Shown piece by piece: positions 1 through 11,307 of a DNA stretch of 64,000 bases. The stretch's first letter is position 1, and every line of letters begins with the position of its first letter. Location of the stretch: NCBI GenBank assembly GCA_022385755.1, contig MU278386.1, forward strand, positions 32,482 through 96,481. Direction: 5' to 3'. The notes below the pieces were generated by a model, which saw only the letters and a program-made list of their open reading frames with translations, was not told the DNA's origin and searched no databases. A program made the translations under genes and the position numbers. Source of the stretch: Trametopsis cervina (taxonomy: Eukaryota > Basidiomycota > Agaricomycetes > Polyporales > Irpicaceae).

Positions 1-319
1 GGACGTTCATATCTCATCCGGTGTGCTCCTATCTCATGCTTGAATGTGACAGCGCTCCACGCCGCCAGCTCGTACCCAGGAGCTCAATTCTACATGGAGT
101 GTGCTCAGCTCTCTATCACCGGCGGCACAGGCACAAAGACACCGGCGACCGTCAGCTTCCCTGGTGCATACCACGGCACAGACCCTGGTATCAAGCTGAG
201 CATCTACTGGCCTCCTGTCACCAACTACACCATTCCAGGTGAGCTCGTGTTTCCGTTGTCTTGTTCAATTCAGTACTCATGCGTGCATATCCGCAGGTCC
301 CCCGCTGTTCACGTGCTAG
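1..319 (+). CDS. AA9 lytic polysaccharide monooxygenase, C-terminal part (5' end outside window)
   Basis: This is the last part of a secreted copper-dependent oxygenase that cleaves cellulose or related glucans outside the cell. Frame 1 reads a YLIR-like start, then [14 protein letters not shown] and LSITGG, and ends with [14 protein letters not shown]. The QFY triad matches the Gln and Tyr that line the AA9 copper site, and the IPGP ending is typical of the family. A 56-nt intron (241-296) separates the final seven residues; the stop is TAG at 317-319. No cellulose-binding module follows. Between YLIR and ALHAAS about nine residues (near 22-48) do not fit the usual motif, which may reflect an intron or a small insertion. 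Family assignment is firm; completeness cannot be judged because the gene starts before the window. Confidence 0.85.
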
Positions 320-538
320 GCTGCTTTCATTGGGTAGTCTGTATCTTATACGTCATGTATTTTAACCTTTCAAATCCAATCGCTCCTCGATTCATGTGAG
401 GAATGTCACCTTGATATCGTGACACTATTGCAGTGATAATTGTGAATATATCATGGTTGCATTTCTAACGCTGTCCCTCTCGGATGGAGGTCCACGGAAA
501 TTACGTGCGCTCGCTCAAGTATCGACAAGGATGAACAC

Positions 539-2756
539 TTAGGCGGTAGCTGATGCCTCAAAGCTGACGCCCTGTGCAAGTGGAGCCTCGTCCGAGAAGT
601 TGAGTGTGCACGCACTCCAGCGGACATATTGCTTCCAAGCATCACCGCCAGACTCTCGGCCCCTGCAAAAGGTTGAGAAACATGAAACGCAAAGTCAGGT
701 ATGCAAATTCGTACCATCCCGTGCTCTTGTTTCCTCCGAAAGCCGCGCCAATTTCAGCACCACTGGTACCAACGTTAACCTAGAACGAAAATATGAGTAT
801 GAATGACCAAGAGAAACCACACATGTGCAGCCGAAGACACCGAGAGAGAACAATGCTCTGGAGTCGAGAAAGATAACGTACGTTGACAATGCCGCAGTCG
901 CTCCCTCCTCCCGACCCGAGTCCTACCCATTTCCCTACGTTCCTTATATCCCTCGTCCATAAACTCGAGCTCAGTCCCTGCTTCACTCCGTTATTCCACT
1001 CGATCGCCTCTTCCAGCTCGTCAAATACGCTGACGCACGTGATCGGGGCGAATGTCTCAGTCTGCCATAGCGTGTGAGACAGCGGGACGCTCGCGGGCGG
1101 GACCGCCAACGTCGGCCTGACAAAGTTTCCGCCCGAAAGCGGTGAGCTCAGGTTCGAGTATGCTGACCCGCCGACGAGGATTTCAGCGCCGGCGGATTGA
1201 AGGGTCTCGATTCCTTTATTATAGATCGCGGTAGCATTCTTGGTGTGCAGAGGGCCGAGCAGTGTCTTCTCGTGGAGTGGATCGCCAGGGATAAGGGTCT
1301 CGTACATAGATTTAAGCTTTGAAATGAATTGCGGTGCAACAGAGCGGTGGAGGTAGAGTCGACGTGTGGAGGTGCAACGTTGGCCTGCTGTTCCCACGGA
1401 TCCGAAGAAGGTGGACGGGATGGCAAGGGAGAGGTCCGCATCAGGCATCACGACCACAGCTATAATAACAGCGGAAGTGCGGTCAGGCTCCGTTGCAGCT
1501 CACGGGATAGATACGAACCGTTATTCCCGCCGAGTTCAAGTAGTACCTTCCCGAACCTTGATTGGACGACTTTGCCAACTTGGCGGCCGACATTTTCGCT
1601 TCCTGTGAAACTTACTGGAGGCAAAGGGTTATTCACACGTTTCACTAATGAAGCTGACGAAATTACCCATGTCCACACTCTCGCTCTCAACTACGGCCAC
1701 GCCAACGTCCTTGCTGCCTATCACCAGCCCAGCTACCGCGCCAGGAATGCCGTTGCGTTCCAAGACAGAAGAAATTATCTTTGTGGTCGCAATGCTACAT
1801 AGTGGAGTGGATGGTGAGGGCTTCCATAGTGTTGAATTCCCCGCTGCGAAGGACAAGGCAAGGTTCCTGGGGTTCGGCTGTAAGTGATACACTAACACCA
1901 TATAGCACGCAGGCAACATATCGTCATTCTCCACTTACCAGCCATACACAGCAACTGGGAAGTTGAATGCCGACAGGACTGCAACAAGTCCAAGTGGATT
2001 GGGTACTGCACAATGGGCAGACTGTTAGATATATGCGGAAGTGAAGAAGATATTATGTTACCTTCAAGGATAGAATGCCCAGGCCTCTCAGACGCTACCA
2101 CGCGCCCGTTCATCATCCTTGACAGGCCGACAGCATAATCAGCCTGTCATGCATTAGTCACTGCACAACGCCACAATGAACAGACTTACGATGTCAATGA
2201 ATTCTTGCACTTCTCCAACACCTTCCGTACGTATCTTGCCCATTTCAAGCGATACAACTGCGCCAAGTTCATCACGCTATAGTGCAGCATGCTTAGGGTT
2301 GTGTATGAGAGGCACATGCCGAGAAGCCAGTGTCATACCTTAGCCGCAAGTGCCTCCCGAATTTGGCGTAGGATTTCTCCCCGCCTCGGAGCTGGAACAG
2401 CTCTGAAAGCTTTGAAGGCCTCTCTAGATTTCTCTATGGCTTTCTGCAACTCCTGCGGAGATGCCTATGACGTCGGGTAAAGCAAATACGTGTTGAGCAC
2501 TCGTTCAACACTATTGCCCACAGAAGACACTCACGCCTTGCACCCTGGCCAGCACCTCTCCTGTTGTCGGACATACGCTTTCCAACACCTCTCCGCTTCC
2601 TGACCATTCGCCGTCGTATACTCCCGGGATTGGGTCTGACGACGTGGGGATGTCAAGGGCCGTTAGCACGGTGGACGCACGCGACGAAAGCGAGCGTGCC
2701 AAATGACGTCGAGCTACCGCAGGAGTCGTTCGCAACAGCGCGGCTTTGTATAGCAT
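539..2756 (-). CDS. ALDH7-family (antiquitin-like) aldehyde dehydrogenase, probably mitochondrial
   Basis: NAD-dependent aldehyde dehydrogenase of the ALDH7 type. In animals and plants this family oxidises alpha-aminoadipic semialdehyde in lysine breakdown and other stress aldehydes; the substrate here is inferred. About ten exons are joined by short introns. The N-terminus ([19 protein letters not shown]) is Arg-rich and lacks acidic residues, like a mitochondrial presequence. The catalytic Glu lies in LLELGGNN and the nucleophilic Cys in [12 protein letters not shown]. The C-terminal signature [13 protein letters not shown] followed by [13 protein letters not shown] separates ALDH7 from other ALDH classes. 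The last introns lie near 783-892 and 667-722, and the protein ends in SFEASATA. It is transcribed away from CGI121 across a spacer of about 180 bp, so the two genes probably share a promoter region. Confidence 0.92.
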
Positions 2757-2936
2757 TGTTGTCGCCTCCCGTATTGCGCTGTGAGTAGTCAGGAAGCTTG
2801 GGAGTCGCTTGACCCTGAGCGGGCTGTCATGTTATAAGCTGGGATGTGTGCGCTTGGTGTGACCGCCATGAACCTGATCCGGTCCGAAAGTTCATAATGA
2901 TCAGTGGATCGCGCTTGTACGTACTGTACCCTGATC

Positions 2937-3697
2937 ATGCAGAGCTTCTACTACCCTCACTTCCCTGAAGACCTCAGCGTCGTCCATATTGCCTTGCTCG
3001 ACAATGTACGCAACGCCGCAGCACTACGCACACGCCTCATTCAGGCCGCGTCACTTCCTGGCCCGGAAGGCGACATCGAGCGCGGAGCTGTGAATTTCGC
3101 GTTTGTAGATGCTCGCTTGGTGAGCTACGTCTCTGTTCCTGATGGTCTTTCAACGCCAATGAAAGCATTGCTTAGATATGTAGTATTCAACACCTTCGAA
3201 CTGCTGTCTATCACACCTTGTTAGCTGCAGTTCAGGGATCATTGCGCACGAAGACCATTCACTCTGAGATTATATGGACGCTGAACCCAACGAACAACGT
3301 ATGCTGCTTTTTACCTGTCTGTGGGATCTGCAGTAATGGTTGATCTTGTAGATCACGGAGGCATTGAGACGATACGGTGTCAGTGAAGACACCAAGTCCC
3401 TCTTTGTCGTACGAGTATCAGGGCCCTCAGGCGATTTCGCTCCGAAGATATCTGAAGCTGTCGACGGAACTGTTGTCCCTCTAGACAGCATAAAAAATAT
3501 AACAGATTGGTCGACAATCAAGAAGGTGAGCCCAGTCGTTTAAAGCACGCAGAATCGTTCTCAGTCATGCTGTGCAGTACTATAAATTAAATAACGAGCC
3601 ATGCATTCGAAATGCGGCAGGAAACATTTCAGTTGAGCATGCCAAGATAGATACTATAGTAACTAGCTCAGTTGCAACGAAAACGGTGATGACCTGA
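2937..3697 (+). CDS. CGI121: CGI121-type subunit of the KEOPS/EKC complex
   Basis: Small subunit of KEOPS, the complex that makes the t6A modification on tRNAs and also affects telomeres. CGI121 binds the Bud32 kinase and helps hold tRNA. Four exons (2937-3119, 3176-3298, 3352-3525, 3578-3697) join in phase and give 199 residues, close to the usual family length. Family marks are the early HIALLDNVRNAAALR, the central HLRTAVYHTLLAAVQ, and KTIHSEIIWTLNPTNN followed by ITEALRRYG. The first acceptor was set at 3175 because it restores the central helix in frame; later AGs would delete it. The start ATG sits 180 bp from the divergent ALDH7 start. Confidence 0.93.
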
Positions 3698-4160
3698 TGA
3701 TGTGCTTTTGTGGATCAATCTGAACTTGCTCGGTTGACATTCCGGCGAGTTCACAAATGGACGTACAAATCCGTAAATCCAACATTCGAGATGGCAACTC
3801 GCACCAGAGGGAGCTCGTTTTACATGTGCGAAATATATTGTGAACTAGGTTCATTCCCTGTTGTGTTTCTTTTGCTTGCGTGTGTCGATATTGAGTGGGA
3901 TACACACCATTGAGCCTAGGGATATGTTCATACGAAGGAGAGCAGATGGAGTGCATCCCCTCTGCTGATAGAACTAGGTCAGCTCTTGCTGTGAAAGATC
4001 GTGAAGGTGCACTCTTGTTGGCATCAGTGAATTTTGAACACGGGTCGTAATCACACTGGTTATAGATACAATTTGGGCATATACTTAGAGCTCTCCATAA
4101 ACGTGGTGGCTCTCATGTTCGGACGATGCGGTTCTGCCGACCTGCAGTCAACCTTAGTCA
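3698..4160. other. Spacer between convergent CGI121 and GH92 genes
   Basis: Only the 3' flanks of two convergent genes fit here. Short open frames exist on both strands, but none has recognisable coding content. Confidence 0.6.
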
Positions 4161-7100
4161 CTACGCCTGCACGCGCAAGGAGTAACCCACCACAGTGCCT
4201 GAAGCCCATGTCGCAGGCTCCTCACTCATCTCAAACACGATCTCGCCGCCGTTCGCGATTTGCTCGTGATAGATGATGGGTTCGTTGACGTGTTTGCGGT
4301 TCACTTTGAGCGAGGCGACGTATGGGGCGGTGGGTGCACTCTTCGAGGAGATTACCAGCGGCGTGGCTTTCCCGGGTAAAGAGATGGTCACTTTGTCGTA
4401 GAAAGGGCTGGACAAGTTTAGATCAGCGGTGCCAAGAATATAAGGGTCTGTGATGATTGTCGTACCTCCCTACGATATATTCACCAGACACTGGGTTCAC
4501 AGGATAGAAACCCAATGCGCTGAATATGTACCACGCGCTCATTTGTCCGCAATCCTCGTTCTATATGCGGTGTTAGCTGAGAAGACAAAGAACTCTGCCT
4601 TGGACCTGAACGCGTGACATACTCCAGATAATCCATTCACGGTGGAGTTGTAGTCTGACACTGCTATGGACCGCACCCGCTCTTGCGTGCGCGAGGCAGC
4701 GTCTGCGAAGGAATAGAGGTAAGGAATATGGTGTGATGGCTGGTATAGAAATAATCAAGTTCAGCGTACACTCTGGACAATCACAGCCCTGTCATACCTC
4801 ATTTGTATGGGCATTATGACCTGCGACAGGATAAGGGTCTCATTCTACATGATCTGAGATAGATCGTACCTCCGTCAAAGTGTTCATCAAGGAACTTCAC
4901 AAAGCCTGCATTACCCCCTCGTTTTTGGATCAGAGCATCCACATCGTGGACGACGTCGAACGTATATGCCCACATGTCGCCCTCTGTCCATCCGTTCGTC
5001 TGCCCCGCCCAGCTGCCGTCGGCATTGCGAGCCTCCATGAACCCGGTGTCACCATTAAATATATTGAAAGGCGCAGTTAGCGACCTGTTACGGAAGAACG
5101 CTGCGTCGCTGCTCTTGTTGAGGAGAGACGCAAGGATAGAAACAGCATAGTCATCATCTGTGACAGAATAGCGTTCAGATGAATGACTCGTGGCTAAACT
5201 TGGGTTACTGATATAAACGTACAAGCATAATCGAGCGTGCGTGAAGCGGACTCGGAGTGAATGTCGTCCGCAACCCAGCCTTGCGGTGCGTAAATGGAAC
5301 TCAAGCCGGCACGAACTTCATACCCTACATGCTTTTGCGTGTTTATGTTAAAGCTAACTGGATCAAATCGAACACTAGAACATACCTCTTCACGGTCGAA
5401 ATACCTGACATATCAAGTCAATACTACTTGCATCACCGAGGGAGTAGTAGGCACGCACGAGATGGTCCAATCATCCTCGGGAGGAACTGTGGCGTCCTTG
5501 TGGACAGCTTCGTACGCTAAATCAACATCGAAGCCAGTGAAGCCCTTCAGCACTGCTTCCGCGATGAGCGAATCGGCGTGCGTGCCAATCTTGAACCGCA
5601 TAAACGTGAAGGTACGTCTTGTAGTACTGTATTCTCACCATAATATTTGTCTCTGTAGGGCCGCGTCAGAACCCATGGCCGACCGGTGTGAGATATAACT
5701 GGATACTTACCAACGATGTTCTTCCACATCGGTAGCCACCCTCCCTGGGCAAGGTATCAGATTGATATGAGGGGGACAAAATCGGTACTGTCCGCGAACC
5801 TCTTTATAATCTTGCAGCATACTTTTAACCATGCCATTAATGCGTTCAGGGACCAAGAGTATTTGCCATGCCCACGCGGCCCGATAGGTATCCTGTAGCA
5901 GGATAAACAACAACTCCAGCTCGCGCGAGTGATCCTCACCCAAATGGAATAACCCGTATATGATTCTCCTTCATGTATCTGGTCGTCATAACCAGAATAG
6001 TACCGGCCGTCTTCGTGTTGTTCATAAGGATACTACGTTGAAGCTCCAATAAAGCGAGGCATAGTATGAATCCAGGGAACGTACCTGCAATGTATGGAAG
6101 ACAGCAGTGTAGAAAATTGTTTTGTCGTCGTCGCTTGCACCTTCAAGCTGGATTCGATCCAGCTTCTCCGCCCAAGCCTCTCGCACAGCTCTCGCAGTAC
6201 CCTCAAGTCCAGTCCCATCAGGGATCTCGCTATCCAAGTTCGCTCTTGCTTGATCGACAGAAATGAACGACACACCAATCCTCACATCGACTTTCTTCAC
6301 TGATCGAGAGAATCGGACGTATCCTGATACCTGCGAGCCATTGCGGGTTGCCTCGCCAGGGAATAAGCTACCATCAGCATTCGACGCAATGCCCCATTCC
6401 TCTAGTGGCTCAGAGAACCGTGCACAGAAGTAGCCTGCAAAGCTGGGTGCAGCGTTTGGCCCAATGATGAAGTCCTGCCGTTCTTTATTGTGTCCTGTAA
6501 TTTCACGGCGAGAGGGATCAACGGTGATGGATCCCTCGGGAAATGTCACGTTGGTTGGGTCTGCCGAGCCCATCACAGACGCTCTCGAAGCCTCAATGAG
6601 GACATACGGCCTCTGAGTATCCGTGAACGTGAATTGCAAGTGTCCGACGCGCGATGCTACGAGCGGACGTCTGGGCACGATGAACAATCATGGAGAATGC
6701 GTACTCACTAGCGCTCTGTTCTGCAAGAATGGTTCCGCCCGTCCTAGCCTGTAAGGTTGCGCTATAGTAGCTGGGCGTGATGACTTCGTCGTCGTGGCTG
6801 AAATCCATCCCACGCTTCTCAAACACACTCTGTACGTCACCAGCACCTGGGACGACGATGACCTGTCCGCTCTCGCCCATCCAGATTGCTGGCTGATGCG
6901 TTCCCTGGAATCCATGTATAGATGCGTCGGTAATGTTATACGGGGTGACCGAGACGTAGTTCTGGCGTGTTTGTGCGACCCAACGCGTCATGGCGAATGG
7001 CGGGGCTGTAGACGGAATCATGCCGCCTGAGCCATCTGGCGAGCCACCTCCATTGCCTATCAGGCTGCACAAAGAGGTGAATATGGACGGAATCGGAGGA

Positions 7101-7253
7101 TGAGAATGATACTCACGAATTGACATGGTCGACAGCATCGCTCGGGGGCTGATGGTATGTATTCGGTTGGGTTCCCACTGCAAGGACGTTGATAATGCTG
7201 CCTTGGAAAGCGAGAAAGAAGAGAAAGTATCCGGCTCGCGTCGCTTTCATCAT
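4161..7253 (-). CDS. GH92 alpha-1,2-mannosidase, secreted
   Basis: Calcium-dependent exo-alpha-mannosidase of family GH92, which trims alpha-1,2-linked mannose from glycoproteins or cell-wall mannans. The start MMKATRAGYFLFFLAFQG is a signal peptide. It leads into AVDHVNSLIGN and SGGMIPSTAPPFAMTRW, the conserved GH92 beginning. The N-terminal beta-sandwich is the long exon near 6022-6687. The catalytic half contains NEPSHHIPYLYSFAD-like and EDCGQMSAWYIFSALGFYP motifs, both hallmarks of the family, and the protein ends LRVQA before TAG. At least nine short introns interrupt the gene. A decayed relative lies on the other strand at 18798-19689, so the locus once held two copies in inverted orientation. 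Confidence 0.93.
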
Positions 7254-7738
7254 CGCATGAGAATCTACTGCTCGCCTCGTTCCTCCTTCACGGCAGCTAG
7301 TACAGTACCAGTTTAGGAGAAGTTGCATTCGCAAGCACGTGACGGCGTCACCGGCCTTCGCACATCGGCTCAGTCGTATCACTACTTTGTACATACAGTA
7401 CATCTGCCCCAGGCTCGAAGGCTTCGTGCAGCGAATCTTGAGTCAAGTGGACTCGAGAGGTTGCCCGGCATGCCAGAGCAAGCGCAGAGCCAGGGATCTG
7501 CATGGCAGGGTGAGGCTACTCCCAGGTGTAAATTACCGTGAGTACAGTACTGGAGTCCGGCGTTCGAGCACTATAATGGACATAATGAACATAATGACCT
7601 GGTCATTGTCTTTTAAGCTTTCAAGAACGTCCACTGTATGATTGCTACCACTTCCACCACCACCACCACTACCACCGCCATCGCCACCGCGAATATCCTT
7701 GTCTTTCTTCGACTATACGTTGTATTGTATAGAACAAC
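7254..7738. promoter_or_regulatory. Divergent promoter region of GH92 and dynamin-like genes
   Basis: This 485-bp spacer lies between two divergent start codons and must hold both promoters. It contains an ACC/CCA trinucleotide run at about 7645-7690, just upstream of the dynamin-like gene and possibly in its 5' leader. No clear TATA box was found. Confidence 0.5.
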
Positions 7739-10700
7739 ATGTCTGAACCGTTGACCATCTCCACCCTGAGTGGCACGGACTATGCCACTCGGCGAAGAAA
7801 ACTCCTGGACCTCATTAAACAGCTCCGTGCCATTGGGTATGTCTATCACTCTTGGACATTATACCGGGGCCTGACATGCATGTTGTGGGTGGCTCTGTAG
7901 TGCACAAGCCGACCTCGACCTCCCGCGTATAGTTGTCATTGGGAACCAGTCTGCTGGGAAGTCCAGTCTCGTTGAGGCCATTTCTGGCGTACGCTGCATA
8001 CATTGTCCGTCTCATGCCTTTGTGTTCTCACTGCTTTCATTCTAGATCAACGTACCACGTGATGCAGGAACATGCACGCGTTGCCCCATGGAGTGTCGTC
8101 TTGCATCCTCTGACACTGCATGGTCTTGCCAAGTATATATTCGGTGGGAGTTCGACACTCTCGCTGGCAAGCGCAAAGATGAAGTTCAAGAAATCCCTTT
8201 CGGCCCACTCATCACTCAAAAAGCACACGTTGAGCTTGCCCTTCGCCGTGCACAATGTGCTGTCCTCAACCCGAAGATAGACCCCGCACATTTTGAAGAA
8301 ATGACAGTGGAAGACATCCGAGGAGTGACAAACGCATTGGCATTTTCACAGAATACCGTTTGTATGGACTTATCTGGGCCAGAGTTGACGGACTTGGCGT
8401 TCGTAGACCTACCAGGTAAGTTATACACTGGCTTATCAATGATGGAGGTGGCGATGTAGGAGTGTTGACCATGCACTGCAACGTGTAGGAATCATTCAGA
8501 ATGCGGATCCAGAGACTGTTTACATGGTAGAGAATATGGTCGTCAATCACATTCAAGGAAACTGTCTCATCCTATTGACTATCCCTATGAGTGGTACGTC
8601 AGCAAGTATTATCAGCATCCTAGTCTGATGTACCTACCAATAGACGACATTGAGAATCAAAAGGCGGCTAGACTTGCCAAACAAGTCGACCCTTCAGGTC
8701 AAAGAACTATCGGCGTCTTAACGAAGCCAGACACATTAACAGTCGGAGCTGTAAAGAGCAAGGAAAACTGGCTGGCGGTGCTCGAAGGCCATCGTTTCAA
8801 AACTGCTCATGGGTACTTCTGCACAAGGCAGCCCGATGATGATGAACGTGCGAGAGGGATTACAGCTGCTGAAGCCCGGGCTGCTGAAAGGGCGTTCTTC
8901 GGCAGTACGGCACCTTGGTCGACATCTCAGCAACGCCATCGATTTGGAACAGAAGTTCTGGTCGATAATCTCTCAAGGCTTCTGAGTAAAGTCATCGACG
9001 AAAGGTAAGTTCAGATCAGTTCTACATGCGCATCACCGTATCTAAACTCAGGCTACCCTGCTTGCTTCAGTCTCCCTAAGCTCCAGAGCGAGCTGACGGG
9101 TCAGCTCAGCAGCTGCACAGCCGAATATGCCGCTCTCCCTCCTGCAATAACCTCCGATCCCTCATCTTTCGTCCTCAACCTTGTTCTTGACCTATGCAGA
9201 TTGGTTCAGCAGTATGTCGAAGGCGACGTGAGCGCTGCAGCTTTAGTTCAGCAAAATAGGAGGACGTACGCCGTGTTCAAGCGAGACATCCAAAACTCAT
9301 CACCGCTTTTCATGCCATACATAACAGCTGCAGAGGTTCCAAGTCAGGAGGAGCGCCGATTTTTCCGTTTCGATGAGGAAGAACGCGACACAGTCCTCGA
9401 CCTTGATACCGACGCGAATGAAAACGGCTCGCGGGTGTCGAACGTAACTTTGCCTCCGAATGAGATATACCTGTCGGACTTGCGAAACCACATCCGGAAT
9501 GCACTGACTCGCGAGCTCCCTGACAACATTCCCTACGCGGTCAAGTCAATGCTCATTCGGCAATCTCAACAAGGGTGGGCAGAGTTGTGTAACAAATGTT
9601 ACATGGCAGTCCGAGCAACATTCGACAAAACTCTACGTATTATGATTAGGCAGAAGTTCCATCGGTTCGATCATTTACATGCTCGTGTGAGGTATGTACC
9701 GCTCGAAAGCTCAAGCAGGATGCGATGCCAGCTTGTCAATGCGCGTACTGATGTCGTGATAGTAAAATATTGACAGATCTTGCAAACAAACAAGCAGGTA
9801 TCATGGAAAACCGGGTAGGCGTCGCTCTGGAGGTCGAACGAGTGCCATACACACAAAACACGCATTACCTCCAGAATACGAAAGCAAAGTACTTGGCATT
9901 GTACAAGGACGCGCGAGCCGGAAAACTTGAGCTTCCGGAAGCAGAGCTGAAACCGACTGACCCTAGGCTTGTGCCTGGTTATGACAACGGTAGGTATTAT
10001 TGCAGAGATCATTCGATTACTGTTGTTCATATCTCTGGTGTCAGTGAAAGCAAGTCTTCCGCTGCCCAGTGTCCACACGGCAACAAACCCAGCGCCCTTC
10101 AGCTATGCAAAACCCAAGGGAGCCTCTGATTTTTCGTTTGGGAAGCCAACGACTCCAGGGGCATTTGTGAATTTAGCAACATCACCGACCGGCTTCGGTG
10201 GAACACCAGTCAAGGAAAAGACCAAGGGGGAGGATCAGCCTGTCGTAAATCCATTCTCAGTGTTTGGGTCCCACACAACCCCTACTTCAGCAGAGAAAAT
10301 ACAAGGTTTCCCTACCCCCGTAGCCACCACGACGAAATCGCTTGCAATTGAGCAACCACGGGAGAAAGCAATTCGGCCGGCAGTTTTATCTCGTAAAACG
10401 GCTTTGGACAGCGAAGAGCGTAGAAAGTTGGAGAATAATGCTCTGGCTGCGCTCGCGAGTCTTGGATACCATGTCACCCCTGCAGACCTCGGGAAACTGA
10501 ATCCGCCAGACCTGTACGAGGCCGAGCTGGAGCTCATGGCTGAGGTGCGCGCATATTTCCAGGTTGCATACAAGGTGCGTTTGTATTCTCAGTCTCCTAA
10601 ATTTAATACTCAACTCCCGTCGTTACTTTCAAGCGCATCATCGACCAGATCCCAATGACAATTGACCACAGCTTTCTCTTCGGGTTTGCTGGTTCACTGC

Positions 10701-10867
10701 AAGAATGCTTGATTGAGGAACTCGGTCTCGGGACCCCTCAAGCGGCCCAGCGATGCGCTGCATATCTAGCGGAGGACCATCGGATCGTGAGCATCAGAGA
10801 GGAGCTAGGAGCGAAAAAGAAACGGTTGGAGAGCGTGCAGATGGAGTTGTTGAATTTTGGGTTGTGA
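7739..10867 (+). CDS. Mx/dynamin-like large GTPase with GED and FG-like linker
   Basis: Large self-assembling GTPase of the dynamin superfamily, of the Mx-like class common in filamentous fungi; its membrane target is unknown. The first exons give the P-loop GNQSAGKSSL, then TCTRCP (switch I), VDLPG (G3) and LTKPD (G4). The stalk follows, through NHIRNALTRELPDNIPYAV and FDKTLRIMIRQKFHRFDHL. A Ser/Thr/Pro-rich linker (about 10050-10320) carries FSFG, GFGG and VFG motifs. The C-terminal GTPase effector domain includes AYFQVAYKRIIDQIPMTID and ends EELGAKKKRLESVQMELL. No PH domain or transmembrane segment is seen. Introns include 7837-7900 and 7989-8045. An alternative role in mitochondrial or vacuolar fission is less likely, because DNM1 and VPS1 differ in the linker. 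Confidence 0.9.
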
Positions 10868-11307
10868 CCTAGCAGCGGTCTTTGCTTGTGATTGTTTGAC
10901 GAAGAGATGGCTCCTCCCTACAGAAGTGATGAACTAATATAGTAACGAACTGTGTTTTCTTTTCATGAGTACAGTACGTTTGCAATGTGTCTCCTTACAG
11001 TACACGGGTCAGAGTTTACTCAGTCAGTCCAATGGGGTGAAGGCGCCTGCAATCGGGTGGAAGCGGCAGCTGGGCGCCTTTGAGCCAGTCAATTCTCAGC
11101 CGAGTAATTGCGTCCTCGCTGCCGGCGACTACGAGGGAGTGTATATTTGCTGACTCGGCATCCATTCTCTTGCTTTTCGTTCCATAGTCTGTTTTGACGT
11201 CCGTGCTGCACCGCTGCACCTGTCAATCCCTCCGTCACTCACATTCGCCCGACCCCATGGTCCCCACACTCTAATCTCCAGAAACCGACATACCCATATA
11301 CGCACGA
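10868..11307. other. Spacer between dynamin-like and PPR genes
   Basis: This stretch holds the 3' flank of the dynamin-like gene and the 5' flank of the PPR gene, both on the plus strand. I see no gene and no clear promoter motif. Confidence 0.6.
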
